From Sphingomonas xinjiangensis (GTDB taxonomy: Bacteria > Pseudomonadota > Alphaproteobacteria > Sphingomonadales > Sphingomonadaceae): a DNA stretch of 64,000 nucleotides. The stretch covers positions 372,001 to 436,000 of the forward strand of contig NZ_JACIJF010000003.1 in NCBI RefSeq assembly GCF_014199255.1. The letters run 5' to 3'. Shown here one piece after another: positions 7,962 through 17,083 of this stretch. Under the pieces are notes generated by a model. It was not told where the DNA came from and did not search any database. It saw only the letters and a list, made by a program, of their open reading frames with translations. The position numbers and the translations under genes were made by a program. Each line of letters begins with the position of its first letter. Position 1 is the first letter of the stretch.

Positions 7962-9557
7962 TTGGACCGCGCTCCGATCCGGCCGCTTACGGCCAAGCAG
8001 CACCTACTGACGATCCTTGTCGGCACGATCGCGCTTGCGGTTGCGTCGGGCGTTCGCGGCCATGGACCCGAGTGGTTCGCCCGCGGGCTGTTCATCGCCG
8101 CCTTTATTCCGCTCGGGCGGAGCATTCTCGATCCGCTTCTCTCCCGCTTCCGCCGAGATGGGAGCGCGGTTGTAACGGAAGCGGTCGAAAACCCCGACGA
8201 GCCGTCCCGCGGCTATGTGCGGACCACCGGATCGGTGAGCCGGCGCATGATCCTGGTGGCGGTCGCCTGGATCATGCTGTTGCTCGTGGGCGGCGGCGTG
8301 GCGCTGGACCGGGTCCTGACGAGCGCCGTCACCCAGAATGTCGACGATCAGCTGGACTTCCTGCTCACCTCGATGATCGTATCCGCCGAGATCGGGCCGA
8401 ACGGCGAGGTGATGTTCAACCGCGATCTGGCCGACCAGCGCTTCCTGGAGCCCAATTCGGGTGCGTATTGGCAGATTAGTGGCAAGGGATTCGACCCGTT
8501 CCCTTCGCGGTCGCTTTGGGACCGCAAGCTGAAGGCCAACGCACAGATCCATGACGACCGCGACCTGCACATCTACGAAAGCAACGAGTTTCCCGAGACG
8601 ACGCTGCGGATCGCCGAGCGCGACCTGACGCTGCCTGGATCGCCGGTGCGGTGGAAGTTCCAGGTGGCGCAGTCGCGCGACCCGCTCAACGCGCAGATCG
8701 CAGTGCTGCGGCGGACGTTGATCCGCAGCTTCCTGCTGCTGGGGCTGGGGCTGATCCTGATGGTGGCGTTGCAGACCTGGTACGGGCTGCTGCCGCTGCG
8801 CAAGCTGCGTTCCGAGATCGCGCGGCTGCGCGCGGGGCAGTCGCGGCGCATCCAGGGGGCGATGCCGGCCGAAGTCGCGCCGATGGTGGAGGAGCTGAAC
8901 GCACTGGTCGAGCATAACGACCGCCAGGCAGAAGAGGCGCGGCGGCATGCGGGCAACCTGGCGCACGCCCTCAAGACGCCGCTGAGCGTGATCATGAACG
9001 CCGCGGCGGCGGGGCAGGACGATCTGGCGCCGACGGTGATCCGTGAGGCGCGGACGATGCGGCGGCAGATCGACCATCATCTGGCACGCGCACGCGCGGT
9101 CGGGCGGCGCGGCAGCGCGCACAGCCGGGCGGAGGTCTGGCCCTCGGTCGAGGCAGTCGAACGGGCGGTGGCGCGGCTTTATCCGGCGGTGCGGATCGAT
9201 GTGGACGGGCGCAAGGACCTGGTCGCGCATATCGAGCGGCAGGACCTGGACGACCTGCTCGGCAACCTGGTCGAGAACGCCGCCAAATATGGCGGCGGCA
9301 GCGTGTTCGTGACCGCGAGCGCGCAGGCCGGGTTCGTCGAGATCATGGTCGAGGATGACGGCGCAGGCATTCCCGAGGCCGACCGGATCCGCATCTTCGA
9401 TCGCGGGGTGCGGCTGGATTCGGGGAAACCGGGTACCGGGCTGGGGCTGGCAATCGTGCGCGACGTGGCCGAGATCTACGACGGCACCGTGGCGCTGGAG
9501 GAGAGCGAGGACCTGGGCGGGCTGCTGGTCCGGCTGCGGCTGCCGGCGGCGTCGTGA
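7962..9557 (+). CDS. sensor histidine kinase (FeuQ/PhoQ-like)
   Basis: 531 residues if the TTG at 7962 is used. This lies four bases after the regulator stop and has GGGAGC upstream; TTG 7932 and GTG 8235 are alternatives. The recognised part begins near MILVAVAWIMLLLVGGG (first membrane helix), then a sensor loop of about 140 residues, a second helix (FLLLGLGLILMVALQTW), a HAMP-like linker, the H-box HALKTPLSVI, the N-box NLVENAAKYGG and G-boxes DDGAGIP and GTGLGLAIV. The first 80-90 residues add two weaker hydrophobic stretches not usual for this family, so the true start is uncertain. It is the partner of the preceding regulator. Confidence 0.85.
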   Translation: MDRAPIRPLTAKQHLLTILVGTIALAVASGVRGHGPEWFARGLFIAAFIPLGRSILDPLLSRFRRDGSAVVTEAVENPDEPSRGYVRTTGSVSRRMILVAVAWIMLLLVGGGVALDRVLTSAVTQNVDDQLDFLLTSMIVSAEIGPNGEVMFNRDLADQRFLEPNSGAYWQISGKGFDPFPSRSLWDRKLKANAQIHDDRDLHIYESNEFPETTLRIAERDLTLPGSPVRWKFQVAQSRDPLNAQIAVLRRTLIRSFLLLGLGLILMVALQTWYGLLPLRKLRSEIARLRAGQSRRIQGAMPAEVAPMVEELNALVEHNDRQAEEARRHAGNLAHALKTPLSVIMNAAAAGQDDLAPTVIREARTMRRQIDHHLARARAVGRRGSAHSRAEVWPSVEAVERAVARLYPAVRIDVDGRKDLVAHIERQDLDDLLGNLVENAAKYGGGSVFVTASAQAGFVEIMVEDDGAGIPEADRIRIFDRGVRLDSGKPGTGLGLAIVRDVAEIYDGTVALEESEDLGGLLVRLRLPAAS

Positions 9558-9578
9558 ACGCCGCGCGGCAGCCGGCGC

Positions 9579-10511
9579 TCAGTTCATCTTGATCGGCAGG
9601 ATGGCGCCGTCCGCGCGATAGCTGATCTTCTGGATCGCGACGCGGCGCTGGCCGTCATACGGACCGTTGCCGGGCACATTCTCCCAGCGGTGATAGACGA
9701 TGTACCACGCTCCGTCCTTGGGATCCTGGAAGAAGCTGTGGTGGCCGGGTCCCTTGAACTTCTTGTCGGCCTGGAGCAGCGCGCCGCCATAGCGCCACGG
9801 CCCGGTCGGCGAGAGCGCGACCGCATAGTGCACCTGATAATTGGCGTGGTTCCACTGCCCCGCGCTGTACGACAGGTAATAGACGCCGCTGCGGTAATGC
9901 ATGAAGGCGCCTTCGGTGAAGTTGGGCGGGGTTTCCACCGGCACTTCGCGATCGATCGTCACCATGTCGGGCTTGAGCGTCCAGGCACGCAGCTTCGCGC
10001 CCGCACTGCCGCCAGCGTACAGATAGGGCGTCTGCGTCTTGGGATCGACGAAGACCTGCGGGTCGATCGCCTCGAATCCCTTGCCGCCATCGTTCACCAG
10101 CGGCCTGCCGCTGTCGGTGCAGGGGCCTGCCGGCCCCTTGCACACCGCGACGCCGATGCGGCTGGGAGTCGGGTTCTGCGGGCCGACCGAGTAATAGAAG
10201 AACCAACCGCCCTTGGCCTGGACCATGTCGGGCGCCCACAGGAAATGGATCGGCGCGCGGTCGTTCCTGACCCAGGGAATGTCCTTGAGGCGGATCAGCG
10301 GGTCGCCGCGCGTCCACTGCGCCATGTCGGTCGAGGACCAGGGAGAGAGCCCCTCCCCGCCGGTGGGATAGATCCAATAGCGCCCGTCCGCGACTTCGAT
10401 GTCGGGATCGGCGCCGGCGAACAGCGAACGCGCCTGCCCCAGCGCCGCCGACGGAAGAACCGTCAGCAACGCGAGAGTCAGCAGGCCCGCCGCACGAAGC
10501 GGCCGGCGCAT
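9579..10511 (-). CDS. secreted glycoside hydrolase family 43 enzyme
   Basis: 310 residues with an N-terminal signal peptide (LLTLALLTVLPSAALG). The five-bladed propeller family GH43 is indicated by the catalytic-base segment GADPDIEV (Asp35 or 37), the modulator Asp in AIDPQVF and the acid Glu in NFTEGAFM. Family members remove arabinose or xylose from plant polysaccharides, usually as arabinosidase, arabinanase or xylosidase; the sequence alone does not settle which. The ATG shares its A with the TGA stop of the upstream GH5-like gene (TGATG), so the two hydrolases are translationally coupled. Confidence 0.87.
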   Translation of the reverse strand: MRRPLRAAGLLTLALLTVLPSAALGQARSLFAGADPDIEVADGRYWIYPTGGEGLSPWSSTDMAQWTRGDPLIRLKDIPWVRNDRAPIHFLWAPDMVQAKGGWFFYYSVGPQNPTPSRIGVAVCKGPAGPCTDSGRPLVNDGGKGFEAIDPQVFVDPKTQTPYLYAGGSAGAKLRAWTLKPDMVTIDREVPVETPPNFTEGAFMHYRSGVYYLSYSAGQWNHANYQVHYAVALSPTGPWRYGGALLQADKKFKGPGHHSFFQDPKDGAWYIVYHRWENVPGNGPYDGQRRVAIQKISYRADGAILPIKMN

Positions 10512-11659
10512 CAATATGCGGCTGCCGGAACCACCCCCTTGGGCGCCGCTGCCATCCGCTTGATCAAGTCGACTTCGGCCTGGCGGTACGGCTTGCCGTC
10601 GAAGTGCAGCACGTCGTGGAACCAGATGGTCGGCTCTTCATAGGTGTAGGGCTTCTTCCAGCTGTCCCAGGGCAGGCGCGTCTGCATCTTCCCGTTGACG
10701 AAGCCCCAATTGTACATCGCGATGTTGAGCCGCTTGGCGATGGGCAGCGTGTTGTCGAAGGTCGAACCGTTGCCGCGCGCCATATATTCGGTGCACCAGA
10801 CCGGCCGGCCGTAGCTGAGCATCTGCTTGGCCCGCTCCTCGAACTTTTCCGGCCAGCTATAGTCGTGGAAGCTCAGGATGTCGGACTCGCGGATCTGGAT
10901 CTTCTCCACTGCGTCGAGCGTCTTCTGGTCGTCCCAGTGATCGCCGATCCACACGCCCGAAGTGAGCGGCTGCACCGGATTGGCGGCGCGCGCCACGTCG
11001 AACAGGCGCGGCAGCAGCGTGGCGACATATTTGTTCTTGTCCGGCGTCGGCGTGTAGTTGCCGCCGCCCGGATTGTTCGGCTCGTTCCAGATGTCCCACC
11101 CGACGACGCGCGAGTCATTGGCGAAGGTGGTGACGATGTCCTTCACATAGGCTTCGAGCTTGCCATATTGCGACGCGTCCTTGAGGCGCGCGGCGCCCGG
11201 GGACTGGACCGAGCCCGAATTATGGACGCCGGGGATCGGGGGATGCTGCGGACCGGCAACCGGGTTGGGATCCCAGCAGCTGTCAAAGAAGATCCACAGC
11301 GTCTTGATGTTGTGCTTGGCCGCGATCGTCATGAACTCGTTCATGCGGCGCTTGAGCCCGGCGGCGTCGGTTTCCCACAGCAGGTTGTGCAGGTTCACGC
11401 GCATCACGTTCATGCCCATCGCCTGCGCCCAGCCAAGCTCCAGATCGATGCGCTGCGGATCCCAGGTCTCGGCCTGGAACATCTCGAGCTGGTTGATCGC
11501 AGTGGCCGGCGTATAGTTGGCGCCAACCTGCCAGGGCTGCGTGGCGTGCCAGCCATTGGCCTGAGCCTTGGTCCACTGGTCGCGCGCCTGCGCGGGCGAC
11601 ATCGTCGCCGTGAGCGTCAGTGCGCTGGCGGCGAGAAGGAAAGTGCGGCGGATCATCAT
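10511..11659 (-). CDS. secreted GH5-like glycoside hydrolase (annotated in relatives as xylanase/cellulase family)
   Basis: 382 residues from the double ATG at 11659/11656. The start gives a clean signal peptide (MMIRRTFLLAASALTLTAT..AQA). The mature part is a TIM-barrel hydrolase: the first strand region MNVMRVNLHNLLW, the acid/base Glu in WDIWNEPNNPGG, a conserved HDYSWPE, and the nucleophile Glu in WCTEYMARGNGS. That fits clan GH-A near family 5. The substrate is probably a beta-linked plant polysaccharide, inferred from the GH43 partner. The frame stays open upstream to 11923 but that part overlaps galM and has no ribosome site. Confidence 0.8.
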   Translation of the reverse strand: MMIRRTFLLAASALTLTATMSPAQARDQWTKAQANGWHATQPWQVGANYTPATAINQLEMFQAETWDPQRIDLELGWAQAMGMNVMRVNLHNLLWETDAAGLKRRMNEFMTIAAKHNIKTLWIFFDSCWDPNPVAGPQHPPIPGVHNSGSVQSPGAARLKDASQYGKLEAYVKDIVTTFANDSRVVGWDIWNEPNNPGGGNYTPTPDKNKYVATLLPRLFDVARAANPVQPLTSGVWIGDHWDDQKTLDAVEKIQIRESDILSFHDYSWPEKFEERAKQMLSYGRPVWCTEYMARGNGSTFDNTLPIAKRLNIAMYNWGFVNGKMQTRLPWDSWKKPYTYEEPTIWFHDVLHFDGKPYRQAEVDLIKRMAAAPKGVVPAAAY

Positions 11660-11682
11660 CGTTTTGTGCTCTCCTGAGGGGT

Positions 11683-12843
11683 TCAGCGCTTCTTCGGCGC
11701 CGTGGTGCCGCCGGTGGTCAGGCGGTAGGTCATGATGTTGCGATAGGTCTGGCCCGGGTTCAGCCGCGCGTTCGGGAAACCCTTCTGGTTGGGCGAGTCC
11801 GGGAAGATCTGCGGCTCGAACACCACGGCGTCGCCCATCCGATAGATCTTGTTCGACTTGCCATGGCTGGTCGCGTCGAAGAAATTGCCCGAATAGAATT
11901 GCAGCCCCGGCTGGTTCGACCACAGTTCGAACCCGCGGCCCGAGGCGGGATCATAGACCTTGGCCATCAGATGCTGGCTCTGCGTCACGTCGCGACCGAT
12001 CACCCAATTATGATCATAGCCGCGGCCAAACACGATCTGCTGGTCGCTGGCGTCGCGCACCCGGTCTCCCACCGCGCGGGGCGTGCGGAAGTCGAACACG
12101 GTGCCGGCAACGGACTTGAACTCACCGCTGGGGATCGCCCCGGCATCGGTCGGCAGGTAGGTGCTCGCCGGGATCGTCACCAGATGGCCCATCGCGCCGT
12201 TGGCCGAGCCCTCGCCCGACAGGTTCCAATAAGCGTGGTTGGTGATGTTGGCGATCGTCGGCTTGTCGGTGGTCGCGCGGTATTCGATCGTCAGATTGTT
12301 GCTTTCATCGAGCGAGTAGATCGCATCGACGGTCAGGGTGCCGGGATAGCCCTGGTCGCCATCGGGGCTGACATAGCGCAGCGTCACCGACGCAGTCGGA
12401 CCGTTGGCCACCGACACCACTTCCCACAGCACCTTGTCGAACCCGACCGTGCCGCCGTGCAGCGCATTCTTGCCGTCATTGACCGGTGTCTGAAAGGTCT
12501 GACCATCGATCTTGAAGCGGCCGGCCTCCAGCCGATTGGCGAAGCGCCCGACCGTGCCGCCGAAATACTGCCCCTTGTCGACATATTGGCCGATATTGTC
12601 ATAGCCCAGCGTGATGTCGGCGCGCTTGCCGGTGCGGTCGGGCATGACGACCGACTGGAGCGCGGCGCCATAGGCAATGACCGTCGCGGACACCCCGCGC
12701 GCGTTGGACAACGTGACCGAGGCGACCTGACGGCCATCGGCCAGCTTGCCGAAGGTGCCGCGCTTGGCGGTGGCGGCCTGCGCGGCGGGACTGGCGAGTG
12801 CCAGCGTTGCGGCAACGCCGAGCAAGGCTCCAAACGACTTCAT
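11683..12843 (-). CDS. galM: secreted aldose 1-epimerase
   Basis: 386 residues, starting at the ATG with GGGAGAGAG just upstream, which gives a signal peptide (LLGVAATLALASPAAQA). GalM features are GGTVGRFANRL, the substrate His in NHAYWNLSG, and the catalytic Glu in FEPQIFPDSPNQ. It interconverts alpha and beta anomers of galactose, arabinose or glucose. A signal peptide places it in the periplasm, as in many alphaproteobacterial sugar loci. It is the first gene of a three-gene minus-strand operon with the GH5-like and GH43 enzymes. Mutarotation would feed beta-sugar to the divergent dehydrogenase. Confidence 0.9.
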   Translation of the reverse strand: MKSFGALLGVAATLALASPAAQAATAKRGTFGKLADGRQVASVTLSNARGVSATVIAYGAALQSVVMPDRTGKRADITLGYDNIGQYVDKGQYFGGTVGRFANRLEAGRFKIDGQTFQTPVNDGKNALHGGTVGFDKVLWEVVSVANGPTASVTLRYVSPDGDQGYPGTLTVDAIYSLDESNNLTIEYRATTDKPTIANITNHAYWNLSGEGSANGAMGHLVTIPASTYLPTDAGAIPSGEFKSVAGTVFDFRTPRAVGDRVRDASDQQIVFGRGYDHNWVIGRDVTQSQHLMAKVYDPASGRGFELWSNQPGLQFYSGNFFDATSHGKSNKIYRMGDAVVFEPQIFPDSPNQKGFPNARLNPGQTYRNIMTYRLTTGGTTAPKKR

Positions 12844-13127
12844 ATCTCTCTCCCGGTTACGGTGATCTGGTCGGTGGCCGCTGTGCGGCTCGGATGTGCA
12901 AAGGGTAGAGACGTGGGCGAATTTGCCAAGAGTGCGAAGCACATGCCTCGCAAGGCCAAGCTCTGGCCGAGCGGGGATCGAACCCTTCTGCGCCTCGTGC
13001 ATTCTTCTCTCCAGCGCGTCGCCGCGGTCAGGCCACCTCGTCGTTGCGTGCGGCACTTTGACAGGGTTGATACCGGTCGCGGTGGCGAATAGGAAGCATA
13101 TATATCCGATAATTTGGGAGCAGGGTG

Positions 13128-14063
13128 ATGGCGGGAATGGCGGGCGCGATCCGGCTGGGATTGGTCGGGATCGGCAAGATCGCCCGCGACCAGCACCTTC
13201 CCGCCCTGGCGGCAGATGACCGCTTCGTGCTCAGTGCGACAGCCAGCCGGAACGCGCAGCTCGACCAAGTCGCAGCCTATCCGGACATCGACGCCATGAT
13301 CGCCGGCGCGCCCGAACTTCAGGCGGTCTCGCTCTGCACTCCGCCCGACGGCCGCTACGCGCAGGCGGCGAGCGCGATCGCCGCGGGGCTGCACGTCATG
13401 CTGGAAAAGCCGCCGGCTGCGACGCTGTCAGAGATCGCTGCGTTGGAAGCACAGGCGCGGGCGAAGGGCGTGACGCTGTTCACCAGCTGGCATTCGCGCG
13501 AGGCCGCCGGCGTGGCGCCTGCCCGCGACTGGCTGGCCGACAAACGGATCGACGCGGTGCGCCTTCATTGGCGCGAGGATATCCGCCGATGGCATCCCGG
13601 GCAGGAATGGATCCTGGGCCCGGGCGGGTTCGGCGTGTTCGATCCTGGCATCAATGCGCTGTCGATCGTCACGAAGATCCTGCGCGAGCCCTTGCTCCTG
13701 CAATCGGCATGGATGGAAGTGCCCGAAGGACGCGCCTCGCCGCTCAAGGCCGAACTGGCGATGCGCAGCGGCGACGCGGCCGTGACGGCCGACTTCGACT
13801 TCCTCCAGACCGGCCCGCAAACCTGGGACATCGAAGTCGATACTGACAAGGGCATGCTGAAGCTCTCCATGGGGGGCAGCGTCCTGGAGCTTCCAGGCGA
13901 GGCACCCCAAAAGGCGCCGGACCGCGAATATGCGCGGTTGTACGACCGGTTCGCGCAACTGGTTGCGGCAGGGGATAGCGATGTGGACGTGCGGCCGCTT
14001 CAAATCGTCGCCGACGCGTTCCTGCTGGGAGAACGGCGGGTCGGAGAGGCGTTCAGCTTCTGA
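13128..14063 (+). CDS. Gfo/Idh/MocA oxidoreductase, likely D-galactose (L-arabinose) 1-dehydrogenase
   Basis: 311 residues. The N-terminal Rossmann fold has GLVGIGKIARDQHLP, and the signature EKPPAAT sits near residue 89-95. The C-terminal half is the alpha/beta substrate domain of the Gfo/Idh/MocA family (HWREDIRRWHPGQEWILGPGGFGVFDPGINAL region). The HWREDxRxWHPGQ pattern is the one seen in D-galactose and L-arabinose 1-dehydrogenases, which make the aldonolactone in an oxidative, non-phosphorylating route. The ATG at 13128 has GGGAGCAGG upstream. Divergent from galM and next to a TonB receptor, it fits galactose/arabinose catabolism. The lactonase and dehydratase of that route are not in the window. 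Confidence 0.8.
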   Translation: MAGMAGAIRLGLVGIGKIARDQHLPALAADDRFVLSATASRNAQLDQVAAYPDIDAMIAGAPELQAVSLCTPPDGRYAQAASAIAAGLHVMLEKPPAATLSEIAALEAQARAKGVTLFTSWHSREAAGVAPARDWLADKRIDAVRLHWREDIRRWHPGQEWILGPGGFGVFDPGINALSIVTKILREPLLLQSAWMEVPEGRASPLKAELAMRSGDAAVTADFDFLQTGPQTWDIEVDTDKGMLKLSMGGSVLELPGEAPQKAPDREYARLYDRFAQLVAAGDSDVDVRPLQIVADAFLLGERRVGEAFSF

Positions 14064-14132
14064 CAGAAGAGCGTGCGGGTACCGGGTATCGCGTCACGCT
14101 AACAAAATAAAACCGCGCAGACACATACCAGC

Positions 14133-14148
14133 ATCATATTGATATGAT
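14133..14148. promoter_or_regulatory. 16-bp palindrome, candidate operator of the TonB receptor gene
   Basis: A perfect inverted repeat: ATCATAT, a two-base TG spacer, then ATATGAT. It lies about 95 bases before the receptor ATG in an unusually AT-rich stretch, where a promoter would be expected. The symmetry is typical of a dimeric repressor or activator site. I cannot name the regulator, and none is encoded in the locus. Confidence 0.5.
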
Positions 14149-14242
14149 TTATTGCTTTCGCCGTGCCGTACGACCATAGGCGCGCGATCCACAATCAGAG
14201 AGAGGCTCGTTCAGGGCCCGGTCGTCAGTTCCGAGAGGTTTC

Positions 14243-16999
14243 ATGCGTACCACCCCGTTGTTCCTGTATGCGTCTTCGATCGCGCTCGTTGCCGGTCTTG
14301 CCACCCCCGCCCTCGCGCAGCAGGCAGATGCTGCAGCACCTGCCCCCGCTTCGGCCGAGCCCGCTGCCGACACCGCCGCTCCCACGGACGCGGTGCAGAC
14401 CGAAGAGATCGTCGTCACTGGGCTGCGCCGCAGCCTGCAGTCCGCGCAAAATCTGAAGCGCAACTCCGATCAGATCGTCGACGGGATCGTCGCCGAGGAT
14501 ATAGGCAAGCTGCCCGACGTGACCGCATCGGCGGCGCTGGCACGCGTGACCGGCGTGCAGGTGACCCGCGGCGCCGGCGAGGCGGCAGGCGTGCAGATCC
14601 GTGGCCTTCCCGATATCTCGACCACCTATAACGGCCGCGAGATCTTCACTGCCGAAAACCGCAACGTCGCCATCCAGGATTTCCCCGCCGGCATCGTCCA
14701 GGCGCTGGAGGTGTACAAGTCCGGCACTGCGAACCTGATCGAAGGCGGCGTCGGCGGACAGGTCAATGTACGTTCGCGCCGTCCGTTCGATTTCGACGGG
14801 TTCGAGCTTTCGGGCTCGCTGAACGGCGTGCATTTCGAGCAGAGCCAGAAGCTCAGCTGGAACGGCAACCTGTTGCTCAGCAACCGTTGGGACACCGGCA
14901 TCGGCGAGATCGGCGTGCTGGTGAACGCGGCGATGACCACGCTCGACTTCCTCGATTCGACGCGCGAAGTCGACCGGTTCGTCACGCCGGAGCCCGGCCA
15001 GACCGGCACCCCCAACGGCCTTTCCGCGACGCGCCCCAACGGCCAGGGCATCTTCTATGGCAGCGGTCATCGCTGGCGTCCGTCGGTCAACGGCACGATC
15101 CAGTGGAAACCCGCAGCCAACCTCGAAATCTATGTCGACGGCCTGTTCCAGGGGTATCGCGCGGAGGACCGCAACCTATGGCAATTCTCGCCCACCGGCG
15201 GTGACAATGCGCAGTACAGCAATGTCGTGCTGCGTCCCGATGGCACGTCGGTGCAGAGCATGACCGTCACCGGCGCCAACGCGCCGGACGGGTATAACGC
15301 CTTTACCAAGGCGAAGACGGACACGTACCAGCTCGCCGGCGGGTTCATCTGGTCGAATGACAGCCTGCGCGTGACCGGCGACGTCGCTTATACCGACTCG
15401 ACCTATTCCGAGCGCAACGCCAATATCGACTATGCCTTCACCAGTTCACCGGTTCGCAACGTCAATTTCGACATCGGCGAAGGTCCTGGCGGCGGGGTGT
15501 TCGAATATCTGAACTTCAACCCTGCCGATCCCGCCAATTACCGCCTGCGCGGGCTGTTCGACCGCGCCTATGAAGCACAGGGCGACGACGTCCAGGCGCG
15601 GCTCGACGCGACTTATCAGACCGGCATCAGCTTCATCGACCGCGTCGACATCGGTGTGCGCTACAATGACCGTAACGCGAGCCGGCGCAACGGTTCGCGC
15701 TATGACGCATTGTCACCGCTCAACGTGCCATTCAGTGCGCTGCCGGTCGAAATCGGCCAATATCCGCGCGGCTTCCGCTTCGACGATTATCAGCGCCAGA
15801 CGCAGTTCCCCGGCGCGACGTTCGACAGCGTATTCGCCAATATCCGCGACCTGCGTGCGATCGCGCAGCGGCTTCCGGGTTCGCAGTTCACCAATTTGGA
15901 CGACCCCGCCTTCAATGAGACCGAGACCTTCACGGCCAATGAAAAGGCATATGCTGGCTACGCTCAGCTGCACTACACCTTTGAAGCAGGCGTGCCGATC
16001 GACGGCTTGATCGGCGTGCGCGGCGTGCGCACCAAGACCATGGTGAACGGCAATTCGTTTGACATCGCCACCGGCGCGTACACTCCGGTTTCGCAGGCGA
16101 ACGAATATACCGACTGGCTGCCCAACGCGTCGCTACGCGCACGGCTGACCGATAAGCTCCAGCTGCGCCTGGCTTACACTCAGACTCGCACCCGCCCGAG
16201 CTTCGCCGACCTCAACCCATCGACCACCGTCGGCACGCCCCCTTCGGCGTGTACCGATTTCGGCGTGGACGACGTGAATTGCCGCGTCACCTTTACCAGC
16301 GGCAATCCCAATCTGCGCCCGCTCCAGTCCGATAACTACGACGTTTCCCTGGAATGGTATTTCTCGCGCAGCGGCTCACTCACCGGGTCGGTGTTCCGCC
16401 GGGACGTCAGCAACTTCATCTTCCGGAACGACACGATCCAGGAGATCGCGAATGCACCGGATATCATCACCAACCAGCCCACCAATGCGGGCTCGGGCCG
16501 CATCCAGGGCGCCGAGGCGTCGTTCACCAGCTTCCTCGATATCGAGAGCCTGCCGTCCTGGGCGCGCGGCTTCGGCATCCAGGCGAACTACACCTATATC
16601 GACGCCGGAACCGAGCTTCAGCCCGACTTCCGCGACAATCGCCCGGGGCAGCAGGCCTTCCCGGGCGTTTCCAAGCACGCGTTCAACCTGGTCGGCATGT
16701 ATGAGCGGCCCGGCTTCTCCAGCCGGCTCGCCTATAACTGGCGGTCGGATTTCGTGATCGACTACAACAACTTCCAGTCCGATTTCGTGTCGCCGACCAA
16801 GCAGGATGCGTATGGCACACTGGACTTTTCGGCCACGGTGACCCCCGTCGAGAATGTGACGATCGCGTTCGACATGCTCAACATCCTGGGCACGCCGGTG
16901 AAGACCTATCGCGAATACAATGCGGCGGGCAGCACCTATCCGTTCCAGGTCCGCTATATCGAGCGGGTATATTCGCTGGGTGCGCGCTTCCGCTTCTAA
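14243..16999 (+). CDS. TonB-dependent outer-membrane receptor (Caulobacter type)
   Basis: 918 residues. A signal peptide ends near ATPALAQQ, an Ala/Pro linker follows, then the TonB-box-like EEIVVTGLR and the plug domain (VAEDIGKLPDVTASAALARVTG, GVQIRGLP, EGGVGGQVNVRSRRPFDF). The rest is a 22-strand beta-barrel ending in the outer-membrane C-terminal Phe (GARFRF). The sequence pattern is that of the TIGR01782 group common in caulobacters and sphingomonads, which often import plant sugars. The hydrolase and dehydrogenase neighbours suggest oligosaccharide uptake. It has its own promoter region (palindrome at 14133) and its own terminator. Confidence 0.92.
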   Translation: MRTTPLFLYASSIALVAGLATPALAQQADAAAPAPASAEPAADTAAPTDAVQTEEIVVTGLRRSLQSAQNLKRNSDQIVDGIVAEDIGKLPDVTASAALARVTGVQVTRGAGEAAGVQIRGLPDISTTYNGREIFTAENRNVAIQDFPAGIVQALEVYKSGTANLIEGGVGGQVNVRSRRPFDFDGFELSGSLNGVHFEQSQKLSWNGNLLLSNRWDTGIGEIGVLVNAAMTTLDFLDSTREVDRFVTPEPGQTGTPNGLSATRPNGQGIFYGSGHRWRPSVNGTIQWKPAANLEIYVDGLFQGYRAEDRNLWQFSPTGGDNAQYSNVVLRPDGTSVQSMTVTGANAPDGYNAFTKAKTDTYQLAGGFIWSNDSLRVTGDVAYTDSTYSERNANIDYAFTSSPVRNVNFDIGEGPGGGVFEYLNFNPADPANYRLRGLFDRAYEAQGDDVQARLDATYQTGISFIDRVDIGVRYNDRNASRRNGSRYDALSPLNVPFSALPVEIGQYPRGFRFDDYQRQTQFPGATFDSVFANIRDLRAIAQRLPGSQFTNLDDPAFNETETFTANEKAYAGYAQLHYTFEAGVPIDGLIGVRGVRTKTMVNGNSFDIATGAYTPVSQANEYTDWLPNASLRARLTDKLQLRLAYTQTRTRPSFADLNPSTTVGTPPSACTDFGVDDVNCRVTFTSGNPNLRPLQSDNYDVSLEWYFSRSGSLTGSVFRRDVSNFIFRNDTIQEIANAPDIITNQPTNAGSGRIQGAEASFTSFLDIESLPSWARGFGIQANYTYIDAGTELQPDFRDNRPGQQAFPGVSKHAFNLVGMYERPGFSSRLAYNWRSDFVIDYNNFQSDFVSPTKQDAYGTLDFSATVTPVENVTIAFDMLNILGTPVKTYREYNAAGSTYPFQVRYIERVYSLGARFRF

Positions 17000-17022
17000 G
17001 CGAGGGCCGAGCAGCTTCTAAC

Positions 17023-17055
17023 GGCCGGGGGACGCGTTCCTCCGGCCTTTTCTTT
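17023..17055 (+). terminator. Rho-independent terminator after the TonB receptor
   Basis: A ten-base stem with one mismatch (17023-17032 with 17038-17047) closes a five-base loop and is followed by TTTTCTTT. It ends the receptor transcript 24 bases after its stop. Confidence 0.85.
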
Positions 17056-17083
17056 CGTTGTGCGCCGCCGGTCGGGGGTGCAA

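Noticed and set aside
12960..13010. tRNA-like T-loop on the minus strand (GGTTCGATCCC)
   Set aside because: The T-arm stem pairs poorly and no acceptor, D-arm or anticodon arm can be folded around it. It looks like chance or a very old remnant.
13058..13110. TTGACA/TTGATA boxes before the galactose-dehydrogenase-like gene as a promoter
   Set aside because: No acceptable -10 box lies 16-18 bases downstream of either, so I do not annotate a promoter there.
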